Below are positions 17,640 through 26,228 of a stretch of 45,684 nucleotides of DNA, in pieces. The notes beneath the pieces are model-generated. The model made no database searches. It was not told the DNA's origin and worked only from the letters and a program-made list of their open reading frames with translations. Source of the stretch: CAYRDC01 sp964422925 (GTDB lineage: Bacteria; Bacteroidota; Bacteroidia; Chitinophagales; S012-47); contig CAYRDC010000019.1 of NCBI GenBank assembly GCA_964422925.1, positions 1 through 45,684 of the forward strand, written 5' to 3'. The stretch's first letter is position 1. Each line of letters begins with the position of its first letter. The position numbers were made by a program, and so were the translations under genes.

Positions 17640-19154
17640 ATGAACTATATCAATGAATTAACGGCATTCGAGGGAAAAGAAATCCGGCTTAGGGGCTGGG
17701 TGATGAACAAACGCACCAGCAAAGGGCTGGTTTTTATCATTCTGCGGGACGGCAGCGGGTTTGTGCAGTGTGTATTAAGCGAGGAAAAACTGTCACAGGA
17801 AGCTTTTGACAAGGCCCGTCATATCAGCCTGGAAAGCAGCGTGGAAATTTCCGGTATAGTGGTTCGTGATGAACGTCAGATTGGAGGTTATGAAGTGCAG
17901 GCTACCGGTTTTTCCGTGATTCAGGAAGCGGAAGAATATCCAATCGGTAAAAAGGAGCATGGGGTCGAGTTCCTGATGGATAATCGGCATTTATGGATCC
18001 GCTCCCGCAGACAATGGGCAATCCTTCGGGTGCGCAATCATATCATCTTTGCCCTGCACCGGTTTTTTCAGGAGCGTGGATTTGTGCAAATGGATACACC
18101 CATTTTTACGGCAAATGCCGTAGAGGGTACAAGCACTTTGTTTGAAACGGATTTCTATGGGCAGCCGGCTTACCTGACTCAATCCGGTCAACTGTATGGA
18201 GAAGCCCTGGCGATGGCCTTAGGCCGCATTTATACATTCGGTCCTACTTTCCGGGCTGAGAAATCCAAAACCAGGCGCCATTTATCAGAGTTCTGGATGA
18301 TCGAGCCGGAAATGGCTTTTTATGACCTTGATATGGATATGGACCTGATCGAGGAAATGATCCGGTTTGTAGTGCTGGATACCATCACGCATTGCCGGTT
18401 CGAATTGGAAGTTCTGGACAGGGATATTTCGGCTTTGGAACAGGTGAAAAATCCTTTTCCCCGGATTACTTATACGGATGCAGTTAGCATTTTGCGGGGC
18501 GAAAAGGACGTAAACGGCCGGAACAGTATCCAAACCCTTGAAGAAGATTTGCAGAAAGCCCGTGAAAGAATTCAGCTACTGAAAAAAGAAATTACTGAAC
18601 GGGAGGCAAAGATCCGTTCCGGGGGATTGAAAAAGGGAGAAATTAACTGGAATCGGGCCAGGATCGACCAGGCTAAAGTGGAAATTCGCGAACTGGAAAA
18701 ATATGCCGGCAACATACCCCAGTGGATTGAAAGCGCGGTGAATTTCCAGTTCGGTGAAGATTTTGGCGGGTCAGATGAAACCGTATTGACCCGCCTGTTT
18801 GATACGCCAATAATGGTGTACAACTGGCCCAAAGAGATCAAAGCTTTTTATATGAAACGAACCGATGACGATCGCTTTGTCAAAGGGGTGGATGTGTTGG
18901 CGCCCGAGGGTTTTGGAGAAATTGTTGGTGGTTCGGAACGTGAAAATGATAAGGAACTTTTAATAGAAAGGATCAAGGAACATAACCTGCCGATGAATGT
19001 ATTTGAATGGTACCTTGACCTGAGGCGGTACGGATCAGTGCCCCATGCCGGCTTCGGCCTGGGCCTGGAACGCTTCGTGGCCTGGATATGCCACATAAGG
19101 CATGTCCGGGAAACTATTCCCTTCCCGAGAATGTACGGAAGGCTGGAACCTTAA
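17640..19154 (+). CDS. asnS: Asparaginyl-tRNA synthetase
   Basis: The enzyme charges tRNA-Asn. The 504-residue class IIb synthetase has an N-terminal OB-fold (about 15-95), motif 2 near 204-224 (FRAEKSKTRRHLSEFWMIEPE pattern, with the Arg of FRAE), and motif 3 at 471-483 (GFGLGLERFVAWI). A charged coiled-coil-like insertion spans about residues 290-360 between motifs 2 and 3 and makes the protein roughly 40 residues longer than the E. coli enzyme (466). The asparaginyl identity over aspartyl is supported by the ending DLRRYGSVPHAGFGLG and IPFPRMYGR. Confidence 0.95.
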   Translation: MNYINELTAFEGKEIRLRGWVMNKRTSKGLVFIILRDGSGFVQCVLSEEKLSQEAFDKARHISLESSVEISGIVVRDERQIGGYEVQATGFSVIQEAEEYPIGKKEHGVEFLMDNRHLWIRSRRQWAILRVRNHIIFALHRFFQERGFVQMDTPIFTANAVEGTSTLFETDFYGQPAYLTQSGQLYGEALAMALGRIYTFGPTFRAEKSKTRRHLSEFWMIEPEMAFYDLDMDMDLIEEMIRFVVLDTITHCRFELEVLDRDISALEQVKNPFPRITYTDAVSILRGEKDVNGRNSIQTLEEDLQKARERIQLLKKEITEREAKIRSGGLKKGEINWNRARIDQAKVEIRELEKYAGNIPQWIESAVNFQFGEDFGGSDETVLTRLFDTPIMVYNWPKEIKAFYMKRTDDDRFVKGVDVLAPEGFGEIVGGSERENDKELLIERIKEHNLPMNVFEWYLDLRRYGSVPHAGFGLGLERFVAWICHIRHVRETIPFPRMYGRLEP

Positions 19155-19211
19155 CCTGCCGCTTGAATTATTACGAAGTAACTACTAATTTTAAAGTCCA
19201 TTTTACCCCCC

Positions 19212-20153
19212 ATGAACATGCCATATTTAAATCTCGAAGAATTTAAATCGGGCAATGTATTCGAAAGCCAGTCATTTGCCTTTACCCTGGGAAAGGCTTT
19301 TGAAGAATTCGGATTTGCCTTTATACGCGGACACGGAGTTTCTCAGACGCTGATCCAGGAGTTTTATTTAGTAGCTACCCGGTTTTTCAGTCAACCTGAA
19401 AAAGAAAAAGTGAAATATCTTTTGGAGGAGTCCCATGGGCAGCGAGGGTATACACCTTTTGCCCGCGAGCATGCCCGTAATAATCTATATCCTGATTTAA
19501 AGGAATTCTGGCAATTCGGGACATGGGAACCTGTTCCTGGTCATAAAAAATCATATGTTCCAAACCCGGAGGTAAGCGAGTTCCCGGCCTTTAATGAAAT
19601 TGCCCGCAGGTTGTATCATCAATATCATGCCTGTGCCAAAGTCATTATGGAAGCCATTGCCGTTTACCTTGGATTGGAACCGGATTATTTCAAAAAATGG
19701 ATCGATCAGGGCAACAGTATTCTTCGGGTAAATTGGTTTCCGGTTGTAGATAATCCCGGTAAAGCCTTGCGCGAAGCTGACCATGAAGATGTGAATCTCA
19801 TTACCCTGATGATGCCCACTGCCAATGAAAACGGACTGCAGTTTTTTACCAGGGAGAAGAAATGGCTTCCGGTAATACCTAAGGCCCCTTACCTGATTGT
19901 GAATGTCGGAGATATGCTTGAACGGATAACCAATAATCAAATGGTATCCGCGACCCACCGGGTGGTAAATCCGGACGATTGGAATGACAGTGAACCGGAC
20001 ATCTCCCTTCCTTTTTTCCTTCATCCACTGCCTGAGATGCCGTTAATTTGCCTCGATTCCTGCGTAAATCAGGAACATCCGCGCTTGTATGAGGATATTT
20101 CTGCCGGGGAATTCCTGGATAAACGGCTCCAGGAAATCGGCCTTAAGGTTTAA
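19212..20153 (+). CDS. 2-oxoglutarate/Fe(II) oxygenase, isopenicillin N synthase-like
   Basis: The 313-residue double-stranded beta-helix oxygenase resembles isopenicillin N synthase and related dioxygenases. The N-terminal helical domain includes EEFGFAFIRGHGV (31-43). The iron triad is His191 and Asp193 (HED) plus His249 (SATHRV). The 2-oxoglutarate-binding RxS motif expected near 263-265 reads D-I-S in front of LPFFLHP, so the usual Arg is missing. The substrate is unknown and no biosynthetic cluster surrounds it. Its stop codon overlaps the stop of convergent uvrA by 4 bases. Confidence 0.85.
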   Translation: MNMPYLNLEEFKSGNVFESQSFAFTLGKAFEEFGFAFIRGHGVSQTLIQEFYLVATRFFSQPEKEKVKYLLEESHGQRGYTPFAREHARNNLYPDLKEFWQFGTWEPVPGHKKSYVPNPEVSEFPAFNEIARRLYHQYHACAKVIMEAIAVYLGLEPDYFKKWIDQGNSILRVNWFPVVDNPGKALREADHEDVNLITLMMPTANENGLQFFTREKKWLPVIPKAPYLIVNVGDMLERITNNQMVSATHRVVNPDDWNDSEPDISLPFFLHPLPEMPLICLDSCVNQEHPRLYEDISAGEFLDKRLQEIGLKV

Positions 20154-22987
20154 AAGCTTTTTGAAAAATGGGGCTGCAGGTAACGGCCTGTGTAACTTTC
20201 CCGGCAAAGGAGCAATTCTTCAGGAGTTCCTGAAAAAACAATATTCCCGCCTTTTTCTCCCCCTTCCGGACCGAGATCAATGATCCAGTCCGCAGATTTG
20301 ATGATGTCCGGGTTATGTTCTATAACCACTATGCTGTGCCCGGCTTCAATCAACGCGTCAAATGCCGCGAGCAGTTTTTTGATATCATGAAAATGAAGTC
20401 CGGTGGTAGGTTCATCGAACAGGAACAAAAACGGTTCCCGGCTGTTGGCATGTCCCAGGTATGAAGCCAGTTTCACCCGCTGCGCTTCTCCACCGCTCAG
20501 GGTACTGGAAGATTGCCCAAGGTGGATGTACCCCAGGCCGACATCTGCCAGAGGTTTCAGCCTCCGGATCAACTCTGCGTGGTCACTGAAAAAAGCAATG
20601 GCTTCATCCACAGTCATTTCCAGGATATCATGAATGTTTTTGCCTTTATAAGTGACTTCCAGTACTTCCGGTTTGAATCTTTTCCCGCCACAGTCTTCGC
20701 AAACCAGGTGTACATCGGCCAGGAACTGCATTTCAATGACATTTTCCCCTTCGCCTTTGCAGGTTTCGCACCTTCCACCTTCCACGTTAAAGGAAAAATG
20801 CTTGGGCTTGAACCCCCTCACCCGGGCCATTGGACGGGAAGCAAAAATTTCCCTTATCAGATCCCAGGCTTTCAGGTAAGTGACCGGATTTGACCGGCTG
20901 GATCGCCCGATCGGGTTTTGGTCTATCATTTCAACGCGGGCAATCCGGCTTAAATCTCCTTCCAGTGAATCGAAATGCTTGCCACTGGTGTTTTGTGTTT
21001 CCAGCCATTCTTTCATGGCCGGATAGAGTACATCCTTCACCAGCGTACTCTTGCCGGATCCGCTGACACCGGTCACTACGGTAAGCACATCCAGCGGAAT
21101 ACTTACATCGATACCATTCAGGTTGTGGAGATGAATACCTTTAAAATGCAGGCGATTGGTAACCTGCCTACGGGATTCCGGTACCGGAATCTTCAGGTCC
21201 CCGTTGAGATATTTGGCCGTAAGCGACTTCCCCCCATGGCAGATTTCCTCCAGGGTGCCGCAATCCACAACTTCGCCTCCATGTGTCCCGGCTTCGGGTC
21301 CCATGTCAATCAGGTAATCCGCAGCGGCCATGATCTCCACATCATGCTCAATGACGATGACCGTGTTTCCCAAATCACGTAGTTTCTTCAGGCTTTTGAT
21401 TAACCGGCTAGTATCCCGCGGATGCAGCCCGATGCTTGGTTCATCCAGTATGTACAGCGAACTGGTCAGGTTGGAACCCAGCGTCCGGGTCAGGTTGATG
21501 CGCTGGGTTTCTCCCCCGGACAAGGTATTGGAAAGCCTGTCCAGGGTAAGGTATTCCAGCCCCACATCCACCATAAACTGCAGGCGGTTGGTGATCTCCC
21601 GAATGATCCGGTTTGAGACGGTTTTTTCATGCTCCGGAAGGTCGAGTTGCCGGAAGAAGCTCAGCAAGTCGATTACCTGCATATCAGCCAATTGGGTGAT
21701 ATCATGGCCGGCTATTTTGACATAGGTTGCCTCTTTCCGCAAGCGTGTTCCCCTACAGGCATCGCAGACGGTTTTCCCCCTGTAGCGGGACAACAACACC
21801 CGGTACTGGATTTTATAGCTGTTTTCTTCCACCATCCGGAAGAAATCATTAATCCCTTTGAAATATTCATTGCCGGTCCATAGCAAGTCATATTGCTCTT
21901 TGGTCAGTTCCCGGATGGGTCGGTGGATGGGAAAACCGAAATGGCTTGCATTCCGGATAAGCGCCTCTTTCCATTTTTTCATTTTCTCGCCCCGCCAGCA
22001 GGCTATGGCATTCTCAAATACCGACAGCCTTTTGTCAGGAATAACGCGATCGGGATCAATGCCTATGACAGATCCGAATCCTTCGCATTTCGGGCATGCA
22101 CCGTACGGATTATTATAGCTGAACAAGTGCTCGTTGGGCTCATCGAACCGCATACCATCCAATTCCAGCTTGTTGGAAAAAGTGTACAGCCCCTGTCCAA
22201 TAATGTTCACAGTACAGGAGCCTCTTCCATCGGAAAAAGCGGCATGCACACTGTCGGCAATGCGCTTTCTTTGTTCGGAATCAGCAGGATTGGTAACAAT
22301 CCTGTCAACCAGCACCAGCACCCGGCTGCCCGGCTCCTGTATCTTCCTGTCCAACACATCTTCAATTTCTTCCAGCCGGTCTTCCACAACAATCCGCGTG
22401 TATCCTTTTTGCATTAATACTTCCAGAGCAAGACGCGGGTTTCTCATATCCTGCTCATCCAGGGCAAAGGTTATCATCACCTTGGTTCCCGGTTTCTGGT
22501 CCTGTATAAATTGCACCACATCCCCGGTGCTGTGACGTTTCACTTCCTGGCCTGAAACAGGGGAATACGTTTTGCCGATGCGTGCGTACAGCAATCGTAA
22601 ATAATCGTATATCTCTGTTAGGGTGCCTACCGTTGACCGGGAAGTCCGGGTACTTACTTTTTGTTCTATGGCAATGGCCGGAAGTATCCCGTTAATGTAA
22701 TCCACATCTGGTTTATCCATGCGCATCAGAAACTGGCGGGCATAGGAAGAAAGCGATTCCACGTACCTGCGCTGGCCCTCAGCAAACAGGGTATCAATAA
22801 TGAGGGAAGATTTTCCGGAACCGCTGACTCCTGTTACCACTATCAGCCGTTCAGCAGGTATCGAAACGTCAATGTTTTTCAGGTTATGCTCACGGGCGCC
22901 TTTAATAAAAATGTCCTGTACAATGGCCGGGGATTGATGATCTTGGCTTGGTTTTTGTGAATTAGACTGCAGGCTTGGATTGATCAT
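20150..22987 (-). CDS. uvrA: Excinuclease ABC subunit A
   Basis: UvrA is the damage-sensing ATPase of nucleotide excision repair. The 945-residue protein has two ABC modules, with Walker A GVSGSGKSS in the first and GVSGSGKST in the second, and two signature motifs LSGGETQRI and LSGGEAQRV. The second zinc-binding module is complete (CETCKGEG ... CEDCGGKRF). In the first zinc module only the distal CPKCEGFG pair is present, and the proximal CxxC is replaced by a FSNKLELDG-type segment. The ATG at 22987 (MINPSLQ) is chosen; an upstream in-frame ATG would add 29 residues lacking similarity. Confidence 0.96.
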   Translation of the reverse strand: MINPSLQSNSQKPSQDHQSPAIVQDIFIKGAREHNLKNIDVSIPAERLIVVTGVSGSGKSSLIIDTLFAEGQRRYVESLSSYARQFLMRMDKPDVDYINGILPAIAIEQKVSTRTSRSTVGTLTEIYDYLRLLYARIGKTYSPVSGQEVKRHSTGDVVQFIQDQKPGTKVMITFALDEQDMRNPRLALEVLMQKGYTRIVVEDRLEEIEDVLDRKIQEPGSRVLVLVDRIVTNPADSEQRKRIADSVHAAFSDGRGSCTVNIIGQGLYTFSNKLELDGMRFDEPNEHLFSYNNPYGACPKCEGFGSVIGIDPDRVIPDKRLSVFENAIACWRGEKMKKWKEALIRNASHFGFPIHRPIRELTKEQYDLLWTGNEYFKGINDFFRMVEENSYKIQYRVLLSRYRGKTVCDACRGTRLRKEATYVKIAGHDITQLADMQVIDLLSFFRQLDLPEHEKTVSNRIIREITNRLQFMVDVGLEYLTLDRLSNTLSGGETQRINLTRTLGSNLTSSLYILDEPSIGLHPRDTSRLIKSLKKLRDLGNTVIVIEHDVEIMAAADYLIDMGPEAGTHGGEVVDCGTLEEICHGGKSLTAKYLNGDLKIPVPESRRQVTNRLHFKGIHLHNLNGIDVSIPLDVLTVVTGVSGSGKSTLVKDVLYPAMKEWLETQNTSGKHFDSLEGDLSRIARVEMIDQNPIGRSSRSNPVTYLKAWDLIREIFASRPMARVRGFKPKHFSFNVEGGRCETCKGEGENVIEMQFLADVHLVCEDCGGKRFKPEVLEVTYKGKNIHDILEMTVDEAIAFFSDHAELIRRLKPLADVGLGYIHLGQSSSTLSGGEAQRVKLASYLGHANSREPFLFLFDEPTTGLHFHDIKKLLAAFDALIEAGHSIVVIEHNPDIIKSADWIIDLGPEGGEKGGNIVFSGTPEELLLCRESYTGRYLQPHFSKSF

Positions 22988-23161
22988 GGATCTTTGAGGA
23001 TTGTTCGGCAAATTTAATCTATTTGAACAAAACTCAATTTTTTCCGTATTTCCTAATAAGCCATTAATTACCAATCATAAAAACCGGCAGCCTATCGACC
23101 TTTATCTACGCTAATACAAAACATTAGAACCCAACATTTGTTTGACTAAAATAGGAGTATT

Positions 23162-23740
23162 ATGCGTAGTCAGGTTTTAAGTGACCAGGAACTGGTCCAG
23201 CAATACAAAGCCGGTAGTGATTCAGCTTTAGAAGTATTGATCAACCGCCACAAGGAAAAAATCTATACGGCCATTTATCTTTTTGTCAGAGATGAATACC
23301 TGGCCGAAGACATATTTCAGGATACATTTATTAAGGTCATTAATACCCTGCGCAGAAATAAGTACAAGGAAGAGGGTAAGTTTCTTCCTTGGGCTTTGCG
23401 CATAGCACAAAACCTGTGCATAGATCATTTCCGGAAAACTAAGCGCACTCCCAAAGTAACCACGGGTGACGGCTTCGACATTTTCAATGTGTTACAGTTT
23501 TCTGATACGAATGCGGAGCAGGCGATTATCCATCAGGAAACCAGTGATAAAGTCAGGAAGTTGATCGACCAATTGCCCAAGGAACAGAAGGAAGTAGTGA
23601 TCCTGCGACATTATGCCAATTTGAGTTTCAAGGAAATTGCCGAGCTGACCAACGTGAGTATCAATACCGCCCTTGGCAGAATGCGCTATGCCCTGATCAA
23701 TATGCGCAAGATTATTGAGCACAAACAGATTTCCCTGTAA
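23162..23740 (+). CDS. ECF-type RNA polymerase sigma factor
   Basis: The 192-residue protein has sigma-70 region 2 (about residues 25-95, with VRDEYLAEDIFQDTFIKV and GKFLPWALRIAQNLCIDHFRK) and region 4 (about 125-180, LPKEQKEVVILRHYANLSFKEIAELTNVSINTALGRM). It lacks regions 1 and 3, as ECF factors do. An AGGAG sequence lies just before the ATG. The following small gene may encode its regulator. Divergent from uvrA. Confidence 0.92.
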   Translation: MRSQVLSDQELVQQYKAGSDSALEVLINRHKEKIYTAIYLFVRDEYLAEDIFQDTFIKVINTLRRNKYKEEGKFLPWALRIAQNLCIDHFRKTKRTPKVTTGDGFDIFNVLQFSDTNAEQAIIHQETSDKVRKLIDQLPKEQKEVVILRHYANLSFKEIAELTNVSINTALGRMRYALINMRKIIEHKQISL

Positions 23741-23840
23741 AATACGGGCATTTTCAGGCGGATAGAAAATAATCCATGCCGGGTAGCGTTTATGGAATGC
23801 ACCGGATGAAAATCCAATCGTTCAACCAAAAACACTGCCT

Positions 23841-24080
23841 ATGACAAATGACTACTCTGACATGGATCTGATACGTTTTTTATACGCTGAAACCAACCGG
23901 GACCAAACTTTGGAAATAAAGGAAAAAGCCCTGGAGGATCCTGGTTTAATGGAGCGGATCAATGTTTTCCAGAGAATATTACAATCCCTGGACCTATTAA
24001 GAAGAAATCCTTCAGACACTTCAGTGCAAATCGTATTGGAATATAACCAAAGATCAAAACCGGTAACAGCGACCTGTTAG
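23841..24080 (+). CDS. Small acidic protein downstream of the ECF sigma factor
   Basis: The 79-residue protein is not recognised from sequence. It is soluble, highly charged and mostly helical in appearance, beginning MTNDYSDMDLIRFLYAETN, with an Ala/Glu/Leu-rich central helix. It lacks the HxxxCxxC zinc motif and any membrane segment of classical anti-sigma factors. The pattern of a small acidic helix-rich gene 100 bases after an ECF sigma gene, followed by a terminator, suggests co-transcription and possibly regulation of the sigma factor, but this is inference. Confidence 0.6.
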   Translation: MTNDYSDMDLIRFLYAETNRDQTLEIKEKALEDPGLMERINVFQRILQSLDLLRRNPSDTSVQIVLEYNQRSKPVTATC

Positions 24081-24102
24081 GTTCCCCTTACTGCTTTTGC
24101 CC

Positions 24103-24137
24103 AAGCGGATGCGTTGCCATCCGCTTTTTTTATTTTT
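24103..24137 (+). terminator. Terminator after the sigma-factor operon
   Basis: AAGCGGATG / CATCCGCTT form a 9-bp stem with a CGTTGC loop, followed by a T-rich run to 24137. It lies 4 bases before the nth start codon, so nth must be transcribed by read-through or from a start very close to its ATG. Confidence 0.8.
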
Positions 24138-24141
24138 AGGC

Positions 24142-24801
24142 ATGACCCGGAAAGAACGGTTTCAGCGGATTATCGAACATTTTCAAAGTAACCATCCTGA
24201 AGCGGACACGGAGCTGGTGTATATTACTCCTTATCAGTTGATTGTTGCTGTAATGCTTTCCGCGCAGTGCACGGATAAAAGGGTGAATCAAACTACTCCG
24301 GCTTTTTTTCAGCGTTTTCCTGATTTTGCTTCCCTGGCCCGGGCCCGTTTTGAAGAGGTTCAGGAAATCATTAAAAGCATTACTTATCCTAACAGTAAGG
24401 CCCGTCATCTGATTGCCATGGCCAAAATGGTGATGGAAGCGTTTGGCGGGCAGCTGCCTGCCGACCGGGATACTTTGCAAAAGTTACCCGGGGTAGGCCG
24501 CAAAACAGCCAATGTGTTGGCCAGTGTGCTGTATAATTTACCGGCCATGGCGGTGGATACGCACGTTTTCCGTGTTTCGGCACGCCTTGGGTTAACCCAT
24601 GGTGCCAAAAATCCGCTTCAGGCAGAAAAACAATTGGTACAATACATCCCGGAAGAAATCATTCCCCGGGCCCATCATTGGTTGATTTTGCATGGCAGGT
24701 ATGTTTGCACTGCCCGCAAGCCCAAATGCGTAGAATGCGCCATCCGGGATCTTTGCAAATATTATGAGCAAAATGTTTCAAAAACGACAGATATACCTTA
24801 A
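24142..24801 (+). CDS. nth: Endonuclease III
   Basis: The 219-residue DNA glycosylase/AP lyase removes oxidised pyrimidines. The helix-hairpin-helix LPGVGRKTA carries catalytic Lys121, and Asp139 lies in AVDTHV. The 4Fe-4S cluster is formed by Cys189, Cys196, Cys199 and Cys205 (C-x6-C-x2-C-x5-C), exactly the family spacing. The ATG at 24142 is chosen; an in-frame TTG at 24097 would lie upstream of the terminator hairpin. Confidence 0.96.
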   Translation: MTRKERFQRIIEHFQSNHPEADTELVYITPYQLIVAVMLSAQCTDKRVNQTTPAFFQRFPDFASLARARFEEVQEIIKSITYPNSKARHLIAMAKMVMEAFGGQLPADRDTLQKLPGVGRKTANVLASVLYNLPAMAVDTHVFRVSARLGLTHGAKNPLQAEKQLVQYIPEEIIPRAHHWLILHGRYVCTARKPKCVECAIRDLCKYYEQNVSKTTDIP

Positions 24802-24874
24802 CTTGGTAGTTGGCAAGAGCCGGGCAGAGAAGCCTGGTTATGAATTTAAAACATAAGTAAAACGGTAATAACTG

Positions 24875-25885
24875 ATGAGTGAACAAGAACCCAAGCAAAA
24901 AGCCCTGAAATTAACTCTGGAAAAGCTGGATAAACTGTATGGCAAGGGAACGGTCATGCGTCTGGGAGATTCTCCTGTGGTCAATGTGGATTCTTTTTCT
25001 TCCGGTTCCATAGGGCTTGATCTGGCCCTCGGCATTAACGGGCTTCCCAGGGGGCGCATTGTAGAAATTTACGGTCCGGAATCCTCCGGGAAAACGACCA
25101 TTGCCCTGCACGCCATTGCCGAAGTCCAAAAAATGGGCGGAGTGGCCGCATTCATTGACGCAGAACATGCTTTTGATAAACAATATGCAAGCAACCTGGG
25201 CGTAGATGTCGACAATTTGCTGATCAGCCAGCCGGACAGCGGGGAGCAAGCTCTTGAAATTACAGAGCACCTCATTCGTTCCGGGGCGATGGACATTGTC
25301 GTGATTGATTCGGTGGCTGCCCTGGTTCCGCGCAGCGAACTGGAAGGAGAGATGGGCGATTCAAAAGTCGGGCTTCAGGCGCGATTGATGTCGCAGGCTA
25401 TGCGTAAACTGACAGGCACCATAAGTAAAACCGGCTGTTGCTGTATATTTATCAACCAGCTTCGTGAGAAAATCGGGGTGATGTTCGGTAATCCGGAAAC
25501 AACCACCGGTGGAAACGCCCTGAAATTTTATGCGAGTATCCGGATCGATATCAGGCGTATCGGCCAGTTGAAAGACCGGGACAATATCGTTGGAAACCGG
25601 ACCCGTGTGAAAGTAGTCAAGAATAAGCTGGCCCCTCCGTTCCGCTCTGCGGAATTTGATATCCTGTACGGTAAGGGAATTTCGAAAACCGGTGAAATCA
25701 TTGACCTGGGGACGCAATTCGGGATTCTGGAAAAAAGCGGTTCCTGGTACAGCTATGAAGGAACCAAACTCGGCCAGGGCAGGGAATCGGTAAGGCAATT
25801 ATTGGATGATAATCCGGAACTGGCCGAAGAGCTGGAAGCCAAGATCAAGGAAAAGCTAAAAGGGAACGGACAGGTTACAGAATAA
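24875..25885 (+). CDS. recA: Recombinase A
   Basis: RecA forms the strand-exchange filament and triggers the SOS response. The 336-residue protein has Walker A GPESSGKT at 67-74, the VVIDSVAALVP Walker B region, the MSQAMRKLTG and INQLREKIGVMFGNPETTTGGNALKFYAS loops L1/L2, and a shorter acidic C-terminal tail than E. coli RecA. No SOS box pattern was recognised upstream. It ends at a strong terminator. Confidence 0.97.
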   Translation: MSEQEPKQKALKLTLEKLDKLYGKGTVMRLGDSPVVNVDSFSSGSIGLDLALGINGLPRGRIVEIYGPESSGKTTIALHAIAEVQKMGGVAAFIDAEHAFDKQYASNLGVDVDNLLISQPDSGEQALEITEHLIRSGAMDIVVIDSVAALVPRSELEGEMGDSKVGLQARLMSQAMRKLTGTISKTGCCCIFINQLREKIGVMFGNPETTTGGNALKFYASIRIDIRRIGQLKDRDNIVGNRTRVKVVKNKLAPPFRSAEFDILYGKGISKTGEIIDLGTQFGILEKSGSWYSYEGTKLGQGRESVRQLLDDNPELAEELEAKIKEKLKGNGQVTE

Positions 25886-25908
25886 ATTTGCGCGAACAGC
25901 CTTTGATT

Positions 25909-25943
25909 AAAAAAGCTCACTGAAACCAGTGAGCTTTTTTTTT
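25909..25943 (+). terminator. recA terminator
   Basis: AAAAAAGCTCACTG / CAGTGAGCTTTTTT form a perfect stem around an AAAC loop, ending in nine Ts. Confidence 0.93.
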
Positions 25944-26228
25944 GAACTACCTATATGATGAGGGATAATAGGTCGATTTAACTGGTGGCAAAGCTACATG
26001 GAATACGTCCCATCGCAAAGTTTTCTTTCCACATTTTCACTGTTCTAATAACTTTTACGGATGAAACACTGGACAGTTCCCGTTTTTGCCTCATTTTCAG
26101 GAATTCAATTATTATGCAGAGGTTCGATTTCCGGGTTTATTTGCTCGGCTTCAGGCATAATAACCGGGCTTCGTGATATCCGGGAATCTTTTCGTGGTAA
26201 TTTTGGAGGGATTGAAAACCGATAAAAA
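25944..26228. other. Intergenic stretch between recA and the aminotransferase gene
   Basis: This 285-base stretch contains no convincing gene; a 63-codon open frame at 25985-26176 has no recognisable features and poor codon character. The only signal found is TAATTTTG at 26198-26205, an exact match to the Bacteroidota -7 element 24 bases before the next start codon, on the plus strand. Confidence 0.5.

Noticed and set aside
26115..26150. GGTTCGATTTCC-like tRNA T-arm sequence
   Set aside because: No acceptor stem, D-arm or anticodon arm can be drawn around it.
25985..26176. 63-codon open frame in the recA-aminotransferase gap
   Set aside because: There is no start context, domain or biased codon use; it probably arises by chance.
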